Of a stretch of DNA of 64,000 nt, positions 46,285 through 58,897 are shown piece after piece. The first letter of the stretch is position 1. The number at the start of each line of letters is the position of its first letter. Origin of the DNA: Archivesica marissinica (lineage: Eukaryota > Mollusca > Bivalvia > Venerida > Vesicomyidae). The DNA lies in NCBI GenBank assembly GCA_014843695.1, contig CM026387.1, positions 70,956,749-71,020,748 on the forward strand. The letters are read 5' to 3'. The notes beneath the pieces are model-generated. The model saw nothing but the letters and a program-made list of their open reading frames with translations. It was not told the origin of the DNA and searched no databases. Made by a program: the position numbers and the translations under genes.

Positions 46285-47260
46285 TGATTATTTGATTGAT
46301 ACCGGGTATAGCGGCCAGTTTGTCGGATAATCTGTACAATACGACGTCTCATGGAATTGACGTAACGTTGTACGACGTGTGTACGTATGTTGTTCCATTC
46401 CATCTGCAGAGCATTAGGTAGGTCCTGCAAATTGTTGACATGTCTTGACCCAACTCAACGACCAAGAACACCCCAAATATCCTCGATTGGGTTGAGGTCA
46501 GGAGAAACGGCAGGCCAAGGCAAGGCGTTAACGCCATTTGCATTTAAGTATTGCTGCATTAGCTGTGCCGTATGGGGATGTGCATTGTTGTGCATCAATG
46601 TTGCGGGTGCATGCTGATTAACGAATGGAACAGCTACTGATCTTAACACCTGGTTAATGTACTCGGCTGCATTAAGATCAGTTTTCCTGTTTCCCATGAT
46701 CTCGCCCCAAACCATAACACTGCCACCGCCAAACCTGTTTATCTCTACAACACAAGCGTCAGCAAATCGCTCCCCTCTCCTAAATACCCTCATCCTCAAA
46801 TCATGATGACTCCGATTAAACCTAGATTCATCGGAAAAGACAATTCTATCCCACCGATGTCTTTGCCAACGGAGATGAAGCCATGCCCCGTTCAAACGAG
46901 CAACGCGATGACGTCGAGTACATTACCAACGTAAGCCAGTCTAGGTTTGATAGGCCGAACACAATGACGCAGACGCCTCAGAACTGTGTCCCTGCTAATA
47001 CCGTTATTGCTTCGCTGTAGCGCTAGCACTTTGGAAACGACGCCTGGTGTGCGTCAGTTCAAAATGACGGTCTAATCTGACGTCAGTTACACGAGGCCTG
47101 CCGGTTCGAAGACGACTGTTCCTGTTTGCTGGAACCTGGCACGAAGTTTACTTACTGTGTTTCTGTGGCAATTAAATGCGCGTGAAACAGTATCAATGGA
47201 GTCACCTCTGCTCAGCATCATCAAAGCTTCAATACGTTGACACTGAAAGAGTCTGGGCAT
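46285..47260 (-). pseudogene. Tc1-family transposase, heavily mutated
   Basis: ATG at 47260 (MPRLFQCQRIEALMMLSRGD), HTH region with RNTVSKLR, then stops and frame loss until MNGAWLHLRWQRHRWDRIVF. The DDE part has FSDESRF (first D present), LMHNNAHPHTA where the family has D-N (second catalytic D changed to N), and SPDLNPIEDIW (E present). A TGA at 46455-46457 replaces an Arg-type codon (CGA to TGA fits CpG decay). The C-terminal YTRY signature follows. The element cannot move by itself. Confidence 0.85.
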
Positions 47261-47394
47261 GGCGAGTTTTGAAAATATTCAAATTGCTGTGTGTTTTTCT
47301 TACTCTTAGATGTTGTAAGAAAGTAATGAGATATTATTTGACAGACATTGCACGGACAAATCGTGCAAAACGCTTGTATAGGGACGTTACCAGA

Positions 47395-48453
47395 CCTGTC
47401 AACTCTCACGCATTCTGCGTGAGTCTCACGCAATCGAGTCCCATCTCACGGTCTCACTCATTGATCAATGATTCTCACGCATTTTCCACAAAAAAAATAA
47501 AAATAATCAAAAAAAACCCTTATATACAACTATTTGCGAAGTCTGACGGTTTCCAGAAAGCGAACCCTACCAATGAAATCGTAACTCTACAAGTATCGGT
47601 ACATACGGGGTAACGGGGTTAGAAAGTCGCAACTGCGGATAGTCCGGGTATCACGATCGGCGTAAATCGGCGTATGCAATCAAGTCCACCTAATTGAATG
47701 TCATCCGGTGTCGGAGGAAAAGAAAGTCGGACGTTTACGAACTTTCGAGTTTCGAGTTTGTGACGTGTAAGTATTAACTGTTTCCTGGTGATTATTGCTA
47801 TTTGCATCATCATCTTACACATTTAACTACCGGCTAAGTGATATAGTTTTGATTTGTCTACACAGAATTTGACAGAAACAGGTTAAATGCAATGCCGAAT
47901 TATCCAGTAACCGACGGATAACAGTAACCGTGCGTGGTCACAACATTGGTTGGGTACAATTGTTATGGAGAAAAAACAATTGTGTGCTGTTATAGGACCC
48001 CCGCTGGCCAATTTTTTTTTGGGTGTGGACTTTGTCCTTTTTTAAAGAATTTTCGGATGTGTGATTTCGCGTGTCGCACAGCGTGGACTTTATTTCATTT
48101 CTGTGCCCAACCACGATAGTGGAAGGGCATCTAGGATTACCCTTGTCCGTCTGTCCCGTATTACCCTTGTCCGTCCGTATATTCCATTTCAACTAATATG
48201 TTTCAATTATTAGTAGCCATTGGCTACTGCTAGTGCCAACCTAGGTGTCAGAACTAGTTTTGTGTAAAAAACCTCATTTTTTGGTCAAAATATGAGAGAA
48301 AAATATACCTCCCAGAAAGCAGGAGAATGCATTTCAGAGGGTCTAGGGGAACAAATTTTTCCGGGGGGGTATGCCCCCGGACCCCCCTAGGAAACTCGCC
48401 CCTTCGGGGCTCAATACAAAGTCTCACTCAATTCAATTTCAAAAGGTTGACAG
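47395..48453. mobile_element. DNA transposon fragment nested in the Tc1 element
   Basis: Ends CCTGTCAAC (left) and GTTGACAG (right) are short inverted repeats, with TCTCACGCATTCTGCGTGAG near the left and AGTCTCACTCA near the right end. The interior holds CCGGGGGGGTATGCCCCCGG, a GC-rich palindrome I have met in invertebrate DNA transposons. No transposase ORF. The target duplication is not resolved. Confidence 0.55.
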
Positions 48454-48619
48454 CTCTGCGTTACATAACAATACTGACACATTCCTGACCGATGTAGCCA
48501 TTTTTCAACATAGTGACAGGCATGCTTCACGTGCTACACAGATGCAAGATTTATAACCGATATAACTATAGCTATCATACAAAGAAACGTGCACACTTTC
48601 TTTTGCGTTTGAGTATATA

Positions 48620-50370
48620 TATTATTTTTTTAGGGAGAAGTGGGGCCCCCAGACGGCGAAATCAGGGTCCCTAGGGCAACAATTTCGCCCACACCGCCCT
48701 CTAGAATGATCCCTGCATATTGTACAATAACACTCCAAGGTTACTACATTGTACATAGATACAAGATTGGGAGTAATAAAACAGACTAAAATGGACCAAA
48801 GACGGATTGTCGTGGATAATTTTCTCTGATAACGCGAGGTTTTTGTCTTTTGTCATTTCATCACGCAAGATGTCTCATTTTTATTTTGAGGAAGCAAAGA
48901 ACCGAGTTTGATTAATCAGTCTGACATGTACTGTACGGAGTATATATTTAGACGGACTCCACCCTCTCTGATTGTATTCGACAGCCAGATTAAGATAATT
49001 ACCCCGCAAAGAAAATGTTTGATGACACTTCACAGCTCATCGTCCCGGGTTAAAGTTGACTCGTTAGACATTTTCACAAAGAGTCAAACAAGTGTATTTA
49101 GTGATTTTCATGCATGAAAACCCGGGAGTTCTGGTCAAATGATAACCTGTGTTATTTGTGCTTCAAAAACAGGCTGTGCAAATAATGTTCAGTATCAATT
49201 AAGCATATATTTAATATATATAATTTATTGTATGCATGCTGCAATATCATTTAGTAGGAAATAAATCCTAACTTAATCAGTAACAAAGTGAAAGCAACAG
49301 CATTGACCTGCATCTTTTATTTACATAGTGATACCAATTATTGGTAAATTTTGCCTCAAGCTTAAATACTAGTCCTATATATAAGACCTCTACATAAATT
49401 TTATTTGATCTGTTATTTCGAGGTCTTATCTTTAAAGCTCATTTTCGCATAGCACTTTCCGCCCTGATCCGATGGCGGGATTTTGTGACCAATATTTTGA
49501 AGCTTTCTGGACATGAACGGTTATAAATTTGTACATTGGTGTAATCATAAATAATAGATATAAACACCGTTTAAAATATATTGTCCGACCTTTGTGCATA
49601 CAATTTTGCTGTTTGAAATTGACAAGTGTAATTCTCCCACCGTTTCTGTGCAATGGCCGGGCGTCTTCACAAAAGAAATCCGAATGAATTATTTGTTAGT
49701 ACATTTCATGTGTATGAACAATTTGATATTGAACGAAATCTTATTACAATGTAGGTTCACCGTAATGGCACGCGAGATAAATATTCAATACAATTTCGAC
49801 TAATGATTTCTATTTTGGATTTTCGTAATATAACCAAATATTTAAAATGGACGAAATAGAATGGTGAAACTCTCCCATGAAGTTTAATCATTGATCATCC
49901 AATTTCTTGTATAATATTGTGTCAAAGAGACAGACTATGCAGAATTCAAACAACGGTAATTTTTTTAGAATATAAAATATGCTCCGTGTAATTGAGGTTT
50001 AGCGTTTAAGACTTTGAAAAATGTCTTGATAGTAAAATGTTACATTTTTCAAGTCTAAATATTTGGACTAGTTTAAATACATACATGTACCATATATGAC
50101 AATCATGTGACGTCACATGGGTGGGTGACAACTTACAAATGCAGCCGATACTTAGAAGTCATTGATATTCACCTAAAAGGCTAAACTGCTAAATATTGAC
50201 TACATGTATGAAAAAAGAACAAGTTTGGAAGAAATGATGGTAAATTTACTTGTAGAAATGACATTTCAGCATGTTCTTGCTATGGATAGTTGGGAAACTC
50301 GGACGGAAATAGTCAATACAAAATGAGCATACATGTGCAGTTCATTTGGATTTATTCTGATATCATTGCT
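48620..50370. other. Intergenic AT-rich stretch: nothing recognised
   Basis: No exon, RNA gene or repeat identified, apart from a weak similarity of 49350-49430 to 51440-51490 (TATATAAGAYCTCTACATAA), i.e. on either side of the second duplication copy. Confidence 0.4.
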
Positions 50371-51380
50371 ATCCTTGAATACCGAGTTCCGACGCATCTA
50401 AGCGAAGAATCAACAATGACATAACATAAAACGAATGAACTCATGTAAATAGTGTATTTATTATCTGTATAAATAGATCCTTTTCTACATATTCAATGCG
50501 AGAAATTATGCTTATTACGCTTATTTAGTGTCAAAATATCACATCGACACATGCCACTATTGGGAATTCCACTGAGTAGAGAAATACCTAAAGCGACGCA
50601 TTTCATTGGTTGACTAATTACGTTCTAAATTTAGTTCATTCACTCCCCTGTATCTGCTCTGTTCATTACAGGTATATTACATCATCTCAAACTAGCCTGA
50701 AAATTAATTATGCGTCACTATATTACATAAAAACTGAGTGTATAACATGCCTTTAATTAATTGTGCTAATAAACAGGAATATTTACCCTGTTTTACCATA
50801 TGTAAACTATAACTATGAACAATTTGAAAAATAATAACATTTAACTAGAAATTATGCCTTGCTGTTGTCCTTATAGCACTCCCAGTAGTCTGTACATCCA
50901 TACAAATAGTGGCCATAGAAGTTGGTGAATACTGTTTATTCTTGCGTTTGGGAGCCTGCACAGATATTGGTTGGGCTCTCTATTTTACTATCGCAGAGGG
51001 ATCACAGCAATAACGTATCTAACACATACACCTTTCCTAACAGTGAATCAAGTGCCACGTGACCTACCAATACGCAGAGCTTAGCCGAGCAGACAGACCA
51101 AGAATTGTTATGATGCAAAATATTTAATTTATATATTTAATGTAATGCACAAAGTTGCATTTGAATTTTGTTGTTAAAACAGACTGCTTGCAATAACATT
51201 GCTATAAAAATTACCTTGTATTTTCTCGCTTTCCACATTTTAGTCTAGGAAATCTCGTATCATGTTTACAAACATTGCAGATGAAAATAACTTCACCGGA
51301 TATTGTAAATATTGAAAACAAGGTAAAAACATAATTCGCGTTGTTTCATGTGAGCGTCGTTATAAGGAGTCGGACGATAA
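50371..51380. repeat. Segmental duplication, copy 2
   Basis: Direct copy of 28139-29145 with scattered substitutions and a few small indels. The left flank is unique sequence here, whereas copy 1 abuts the 57-bp array. Confidence 0.88.
50877..51013 (+). CDS. Exon 7-like exon, copy 2
   Basis: Same acceptor (TTGTCCTTATAG), same phase and same stop position as 28637-28773. At least five amino-acid changes are visible (for example R to C, C to S, K to Q, T to I, R to G) but no stop or frameshift. It lacks the donor as well. Coding status is unproven. Confidence 0.45.
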
Positions 51381-51477
51381 TAATATTCATCGATAATTTG
51401 ATATTAGCTCTGATTAGCGTCATTGGGGACAACTTTAGTCGTATATATAAGATCTCTACATAATTTTCTTTTTCAAT

Positions 51478-51515
51478 CTGTTATTTGACATTACTGGAAC
51501 ATACATACACACATC
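51478..51515 (+). mobile_element. Remnant of a family G SINE/LINE 3' end
   Basis: TTGACATTACTGGAACATAC with an ACA tail matches the last bases of the copies at 52969 and 7052. Confidence 0.45.
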
Positions 51516-52766
51516 AAGAAACTATTTGAAAAATGCTTCAAATGATCAGTGTTGATAGTAAAATGTTTCGACTAGCGGACAACTAAATCAATGTAACATA
51601 CATGTAATATAAGTGACAAGATGTCTTTCGAAGTGGTGGAACAAAATATCCCGGTGTTACTGGTTTTCGACGATGTAGTACATAACGGACTCCTATCGGT
51701 TTAGAATTGTCATACACTGCAAACAATTTTATGTCACCAAATAAACAATATTTTACCTGTCATTCCCCAAAATCTCGAAGAAAACCGATTGTTTACTTAT
51801 TGAGAAAAGTTGACAAAATAGCGGTACCTCATTCTCAGTAATCCGGAATGACGTCACATGTTTTCGCCTAACTGTGGAAATTGCCTACAGCACGAGCATT
51901 AGTATGTAAGCAACAGTTTTTTTTAACAAAACAATATAAATAAGGAACACTTACTTTAATAATAGGCTTAATTTATCATTTTCACTCAAAATTCATTTGT
52001 TGGAGAGCATTTTGTCTATATACTGTATCTAAATCACTAATTTAGTTTTAACTTAGACAAACACACGGGGAATAAGCAGTCGTCGCCCCTCCTAATTACC
52101 CTGACTGGGTGCAGAACCGTAACTGGACCCATCCATCGAACACATCACACGGTGCCTAACAGAGAATAACTAGGTTTACACAACCATGTATATCAGTTGG
52201 AGAACCTCTGTGACAACACATGGACTTGAAGGCGAAAAACGGTGAAAATCGATAGTATGCATAAGGACCCCTTGTGTGTAATAACGGACGGAACTCATAA
52301 ACACGGAGCAGTGAGACTATAATGACATTTTTATTCGTAAATATATTGGCGTGGCAGACGATGCATATGTCATTTAGGAGAAAACAATGCCAATTTCTTT
52401 AAAAAATGATATTTCTATGGTGACATAAAACGGATATAGTGAAATTAATGAAAACTGGGGTAGGTTTAAAGTTTTCACCGCTAATTTACTTTGTCTGAAT
52501 CACTCTAGATATATTATGATCAGTTAGAAATAGATTGGAAGTGCACAAGGTATGTTTATTTATAATTCCGGTAACTGGAGCGTATAATATTGCGTGATCT
52601 CTCGCGACTTGCTATTCCCAGTTAGGCGAAAATCTGTTCTGGGCGAAAACTCGTCACGCTGGGATACATGAAAACGAAGGCAAGTTTATTTGTAATTTAT
52701 TCTTTGTATCTTCTTCCTAAATTTTCCATATTCTTTTATCCTTTGTGTAAAACTTAAGATTATGTG
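51516..52766. other. Intergenic: nothing recognised
   Basis: No convincing exon, repeat or RNA gene on either strand. Confidence 0.4.
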
Positions 52767-52985
52767 TGACATCCATGGTCCAGTGGTAGAGCGTCGGATC
52801 TGGAATATATCGTCCCGGGTTCGATACTCGGTCAGGCCACGTATGTACTGTAGTGTCATTGAGCAAGGCACATCACACACATTGCTTAGTACTGGTTAAC
52901 CACTTAGGTCGGCTAAGCTTGCCCAGGAAAACATGTCTACGTCCCCGCAAGGGGTTTGACATTAATGGAACATACATACATACAT
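52767..52985 (+). mobile_element. SINE family G, complete
   Basis: Head ATGGTCCAGTGGTAGAGCG (A box) and CCGGGTTCGATACTCG (B box). Body as at 7031. 3' block ACATGTCTACGTCCCCGC at 52931 and CATA-repeat end. Confidence 0.86.
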
Positions 52986-53340
52986 ATCCGAATATTTAAA
53001 GTCATCCGACTTCATGCATATTATCTGATATACTCAACTCCAAATTGCCGGGTCATGCGTTTGTTTGCATTCGCCAACAGTAACATAAACACGTGATCTG
53101 ACTAAGTGGATAACCATATTATTCCATAATACCTTAGAAATTCTAAATAAACACATCCATTTGTTTCACATTTTGGCTCCAGCAGCTGTGTTTGATTTTC
53201 GTCTGTGTGTTAAAAGTGGGCTACTGTTCGAAATTTAATCAAGCTCTATCATACATACACGAGGGGAAATGACAACAAAATAGGTTAGAATCAAACAGCC
53301 AAGAAATTAAAAGTTGACGTAAGCATGAGTAATCATGGTA

Positions 53341-53465
53341 TGTCGTCCGTGGTCCAGTTGTAGAGCGTTACTCCCAGCGGGTGTTGGGAGTAACACCTAG
53401 ATGTAAATGTAGGATTTGGACTGGGCCACTCACACACACTGCTTAACACTGGTTGGCAGTCTCGA
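53341..53465 (+). mobile_element. SINE family G, 5' fragment
   Basis: GTCCGTGGTCCAGTTGTAGA head, then CACACACACTGCTTAACACT body. It lacks the 3' end and is followed by other sequence within 100 bp. Confidence 0.6.
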
Positions 53466-53592
53466 CTCGTACTACAATGTACCTCTAAGCTATATCATAG
53501 ACCGCGGCCCCAATATTTTGGCCAGGCAGGCGGATTTTTTATTTGATACTTGTGGAAGTAATGTCCGCGGCCCCAATATTTTGGCAAGCTGG

Positions 53593-54518
53593 GTGAATAG
53601 ACTCCAGTCAGTTGTCCTTATGGTATTAGTTCAGAGGCCATTCCGGTGTCCTCTGGAGTCCCACAGGGATCCGTACTTGGACCCCTGCTTTTCCTAGCCT
53701 ACATAAACGACCTCCCACAAAACATCAGTTCCAAAGTCCGCATCGTTGCAGATGATACTGCAGTATATCTATCACTGACATCTGCAAATGAATCGGTCAC
53801 ACTCCAAAATGATCTTAAGAGATTAGAAGAGTGGGAGTTGGAGTGGGACATGGAATTTAACCCCTCCAAATGTCATGTTATCCACGTCACCAGAAGGAAA
53901 CATCCTATTCCCAGCAAATATAAACTCCATGGAGTCCTACTTGAGTCGGTCACCTCAGCCAAATACCTTGGCGTGGATATCTCAAATAACCTGTCGTGGG
54001 ACACCCACATAAAAAGGTCAACAAAGAAAGCAAACCAAACATTAGGATTTCTACGTAGAAACCTCCAGGTCAAATCTGAACCCCTTAAGACCATGGCTTA
54101 CCAGACATTAGTGAGACCCCAGCTTGAATATGGCTCCGAGATCTGGTCGCCCCATACCCAAACATTGATAGACCAAATTGAAGGTGTCCAGCGAAGAGCA
54201 GCCCGTTGGATAAAGGCTGACTTATATCGTACCTCTAGTGTTACAGACATGCTACATTCCCTAAATCTACGCAGACTAGTTCATAATGATCTTGTTGCTA
54301 TTCCCATTGAAAATTACCTAGTTCCTCTCTCCCGTCCTACTCGCCATTGCCATTCCTTAAGATATAGGTTAATTACAGCAACTACAGACTACTACAAGTT
54401 TTCCTTCTTTCCAAGAACAATCTATCATTGGAACCACCTCCCTCCTGACATTGTCCATCTCCCTACCATACGGCAGTTTGCCATATTGAACATGCCAGTC
54501 CCTAGTTGTTCTGCGTAG
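53593..54518 (+). pseudogene. 5'-truncated LINE, RT C-terminal half, one frameshift
   Basis: The frame from 53646 encodes SSGVPQGSVLGPLLFLAYIN, then RIVADDTAVYL, FNPSKCHVIHV, YLGVDISNNLSWDTHI, FLRRNL, LVRPQLEYGSEIWSPH and further C-terminal sequence to TAG at 54516-54518. A one-base loss near 53620 puts the preceding codons (from about 53593) in another frame. The catalytic box reads VADD where the family has FADD or YADD, so the first residue is changed while both Asp remain. Fingers and endonuclease are absent through 5' truncation. Layout is of the CR1/L2/Jockey group. Confidence 0.85.
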
Positions 54519-54654
54519 CTGCTTTTAAACTTTTACCACAACTTATTTTCACACCTTCTTAAATTATACTTTTAACTACTCATACTTTTAACTTCTTTGC
54601 GGTTTTTGACGCGCAACATGTCTACGTCCCCGCGAGGGGTTCGACATTAAAGGA
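54519..54654 (+). mobile_element. LINE 3' end, shared with SINE family G
   Basis: 54616-54654 (ACATGTCTACGTCCCCGC...GACATTAAAGGA) matches the 3' end of family G SINEs with about three differences. It runs directly into GATA repeats. Confidence 0.8.
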
Positions 54655-55500
<846 letters not shown>

Positions 55501-56500
55501 NNNNNNNNNNNNNNNNNNNNNNNNNNNNNNNNNNNNNNNNNNNNNNNNNNNNNNNNNNNNNNNNNNNNNNNNNNNNNNNNNNNNNNNNNNNNNNNNNNNN
55601 NNNNNNNNNNNNNNNNNNNNNNNNNNNNNNNNNNNNNNNNNNNNNNNNNNNNNNNNNNNNNNNNNNNNNNNNNNNNNNNNNNNNNNNNNNNNNNNNNNNN
55701 NNNNNNNNNNNNNNNNNNNNNNNNNNNNNNNNNNNNNNNNNNNNNNNNNNNNNNNNNNNNNNNNNNNNNNNNNNNNNNNNNNNNNNNNNNNNNNNNNNNN
55801 NNNNNNNNNNNNNNNNNNNNNNNNNNNNNNNNNNNNNNNNNNNNNNNNNNNNNNNNNNNNNNNNNNNNNNNNNNNNNNNNNNNNNNNNNNNNNNNNNNNN
55901 NNNNNNNNNNNNNNNNNNNNNNNNNNNNNNNNNNNNNNNNNNNNNNNNNNNNNNNNNNNNNNNNNNNNNNNNNNNNNNNNNNNNNNNNNNNNNNNNNNNN
56001 NNNNNNNNNNNNNNNNNNNNNNNNNNNNNNNNNNNNNNNNNNNNNNNNNNNNNNNNNNNNNNNNNNNNNNNNNNNNNNNNNNNNNNNNNNNNNNNNNNNN
56101 NNNNNNNNNNNNNNNNNNNNNNNNNNNNNNNNNNNNNNNNNNNNNNNNNNNNNNNNNNNNNNNNNNNNNNNNNNNNNNNNNNNNNNNNNNNNNNNNNNNN
56201 NNNNNNNNNNNNNNNNNNNNNNNNNNNNNNNNNNNNNNNNNNNNNNNNNNNNNNNNNNNNNNNNNNNNNNNNNNNNNNNNNNNNNNNNNNNNNNNNNNNN
56301 NNNNNNNNNNNNNNNNNNNNNNNNNNNNNNNNNNNNNNNNNNNNNNNNNNNNNNNNNNNNNNNNNNNNNNNNNNNNNNNNNNNNNNNNNNNNNNNNNNNN
56401 NNNNNNNNNNNNNNNNNNNNNNNNNNNNNNNNNNNNNNNNNNNNNNNNNNNNNNNNNNNNNNNNNNNNNNNNNNNNNNNNNNNNNNNNNNNNNNNNNNNN
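55501..56500. other. Assembly gap, 1,000 N
   Basis: Exactly 1,000 Ns inside repetitive DNA; the true length is unknown. Confidence 1.
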
Positions 56501-56757
56501 ATAACCCTCCGACCTTTGATAGATAACCCTCCGACCTTTGATAGATAACCCTCCGACCTTTGGTAGATAACCCTCCGACCTTTGGTAGATAACCCTCCGA
56601 CCTTTGGTAGATAACCCTCCGACCTTTGGTAGATAACCCTCCGACCTTTGGTAGATAACCCTCCGACCTTTGGTAGATAACCCTCCGACCTTTGGTAGAT
56701 AACCCTCCGACCTTTGGTAGATAACCCTCCGACCTTTGGTAGATAACCCTCCGATTA
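56501..56757. repeat. 22-bp minisatellite, about 12 copies visible
   Basis: Unit ATAACCCTCCGACCTTTGG plus TAG. The left side is lost in the gap. Confidence 0.93.
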
Positions 56758-56876
56758 TCCCTAAATATATATTGGTCCATTTATAGTTTTACTATTGTTC
56801 GATAACTAGATATTGCGGTATGATAATTGTGAGTTTATGAAAATCATGTTAATTAATTGATGAAAACGTTTCGCAG

Positions 56877-57091
56877 TGAAGTATCCATTGGATATAGTGA
56901 CGAGATTTCATACTAATTATAATATTAGAACACGGATGAACATTGATGCCCAGGAAACAACAAAGAAAAAACACAGAGGACATATCACCCTTATAGGGTA
57001 TTTAGGTAGATCAATGTGCATTCAATTTGATAATGGATTTGGATATGAAAATGGTCGTATCTCGAGGGATATGGTCTGTATTCGCTTGTGA
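56877..57091 (+). CDS. Terminal exon, MIB/HERC2-like small domain (tentative)
   Basis: Acceptor AAAACGTTTCGCAG, phase 1, 71 codons to TGA at 57089-57091. It encodes KYPLDIVTRFHTNYNIRTRM, then KKKHRGHITLIGYLGRSMCI and QFDNGFGYENGRISRDMVCI. G-x-I-x2-I...V/I-x-F-D-N-G-x(3)-E-N-G resembles the MIB/HERC2 pattern (G-x-V...V-x-W-D-N-G...Y-R-x-G). The usual D-W pair at its start is not seen, so the assignment is weak. Upstream exons would lie beyond the gap. Confidence 0.42.
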
Positions 57092-57365
57092 TCTTTAGCA
57101 CAGGTGTTACTATGCTTCTTTGTGTGTATTGCGTTTATGATATAGTTCTTAAATCATTCTTTTGGAAAGAACAATGGCTTGGCTTACTTACCCCTCCCAT
57201 AAGGAAGTTACCATCATGCACGATGTGGAAGGTTAGTTTGCAGTTCTGGGTTCAACCAATATACCATATATCCGGAACTGACAATCTTACAGTTCTTTCA
57301 GATTTTTCTTGTACATAATCCAGATCTCGGATCTGACAATGCGATTTTCTGCAGTTCTTTCAAAT

Positions 57366-57607
57366 TTTCTAATTTATACACATTTATTTGTGCTCGATTG
57401 TGTAACAAGTTCTTACAACTTATATTAATAACATTCGAGACCTCATTCCTGACAGAATCCATCGCCACGAGGGAGAGAGAAGATGCAACGTGGAACTTAA
57501 ATGCCTTGCCTAAGGGCACAATCTAAACTACTCCAACGGGGCTTGCACGAACACCGGGCCATTCGCACCTGAAGCGAACGCGCTACTACTGCGCTATCAT
57601 GACTTCC
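57366..57607 (-). mobile_element. SINE family A
   Basis: Complete but diverged copy; the B box is altered (GTTCGTGCAAGCCCC). Confidence 0.8.
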
Positions 57608-57691
57608 ACTTTCCAATTTACCTAATTCAGAACTCGGATCTGACAATGAATGCAACAGACACAGACATGCAGAAACCAGTTTTAACTATGG

Positions 57692-57945
57692 AAGTCGTGA
57701 TAGCTCAGTGGTAGAGCCATCGCTTCATGTGCGAAAGGCCCGGAGTTCAAGCACCGCTGGAGCCGTTACGATAGTGGCCTTAGGCAAGGCATTTAAATTC
57801 CACGTTGCCACCTCTATATCCCTCGTGGCGATGGATTCCATCAGAAATGACGTCTCGAGAGTGATTAATATAAGTTATAAGAACTTGTTTCGCAATCGAG
57901 CTAATATATGTATATATGTAATATATGTAATTTGTATAAACTAGT
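57692..57945 (+). mobile_element. SINE family A, plus strand
   Basis: GAAGTCGTGATAGCTCAGTG head, GGAGTTCAAGCACC in place of the B box, normal body and tail. It faces the copy at 57366, so the pair forms an inverted repeat with an 84-bp spacer. Confidence 0.85.
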
Positions 57946-58124
57946 TTTAACTGCGATTCAGTTCCAACACCACTACCTTAATTTATCAACCGGAAACGAG
58001 ACTGCTGTTACTCATTTGTGCCAGTAAGTAAAAATAATAGCAAATCATTGCTTAGCTGCACATAGCCCCTGTATTGTAATGACACGATGGTAGTCAACTG
58101 AATCACTGGGCGTCACATGTAGCT

Positions 58125-58406
58125 CTGTGTGTTTTACGTTTATTTATCGTCGCTACCGGTTGCCCATATGAGCGAAGCCTCCTGAAGATATTAGTCATTT
58201 TAGATTTTTGGATGATAGTGCAATGATACAGACCCATTCCAGAATCTCCTCTGGTTCGTTTACGTGCACGATGTACAGCACCAACACGAGACCTCAGATG
58301 TCCCATCTGAAAGACTGTTAATTTTATTAGGGTCAGACGGGGGATCGAACCTGCGATCCCTGGATTACCAGTACAGCGTGTTACCACTGGACTACATATC
58401 CATCTG
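58125..58406 (-). mobile_element. SINE family B, minus strand
   Basis: Complete: tail GTTTTACGTTTATTTATCGT, body, and head ending TACAGATGG. The B box CAGGTTCGATCCCCC is intact. Confidence 0.86.
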
Positions 58407-58667
58407 TAGGTATACCAATCGCGAAACGCTATATATGAGCATGTTGGGGTTGGACTGGTGCGAGTTCGGACGACCTAACCTTTTAACTTGGAACAATATA
58501 TCGTTTCTAACTATCACTGACACAATATACAGAACGGAATTGCTTCTGTTTTCGGGAAAACAAAACGGTGTGTCATCTCTTATTCTAATATTAATGTTAG
58601 TATGAACACACATCTTGCTAACTGTAGGAACTGTTATTCAATAATATTCGTCTCGTGTTTCCAACAG

Positions 58668-58821
58668 CGGTGACGACTTTGCTCAGGAACCTAGCTATTC
58701 TACGATCTGTAATCCGTGCACGTGTAAAGCAATCATCGCGGAAAAGCACACATCTCCTATAGTGATTGATTGTAAATACTGCCGTGGGATCTTTAAATCT
58801 GGAAACAAATATGTTGACTAC
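58668..58821 (+). CDS. Isolated exon with LRRNT-like Cys pattern (tentative)
   Basis: Acceptor GTGTTTCCAACAG, phase 2 in; donor GTAAGA, phase 0 out. It encodes GDDFAQEPSYSTICNPCTCK then AIIAEKHTSPIVIDCKYCRG and IFKSGNKYVDY. C-x2-C-x-C...V-I-D-C-x2-C-x-G is like the cysteine cap that precedes leucine-rich repeats. No LRR is visible downstream in the window. A TGA follows 8 codons after the donor if it is not used. Confidence 0.42.
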
Positions 58822-58897
58822 GTAAGATCGCATGCTATCGTGATATGATGTAACTCATGACGTCATGTGTTGCAATTCTTATAACTGGGGTCTCTTT

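Larger units (their letters stand above)
46039..48613 (-). mobile_element. Second Tc1/mariner element, interrupted by another transposon
   Basis: Perfect 24-bp TIRs beginning CTCAAACGCAAAAGAAAG (46039-46062 and 48590-48613), each next to TA. Span is 2,575 bp; removing the insertion at about 47395-48453 leaves about 1.5 kb, the normal Tc1 size. Confidence 0.88.

Noticed and set aside
47391..47613. ORF through the CTCACGCATTCTGCGTGAG region
   Set aside because: Part of the nested transposon end; palindromic DNA rather than protein.
53416..53697. 93-codon ORF
   Set aside because: Runs from a SINE fragment through the frameshifted LINE start; not a gene.
56501..56757. Telomere-like repeat (contains AACCCT)
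   Set aside because: The unit is 22 bp with only one such word and no TTAGGG series; ordinary minisatellite.
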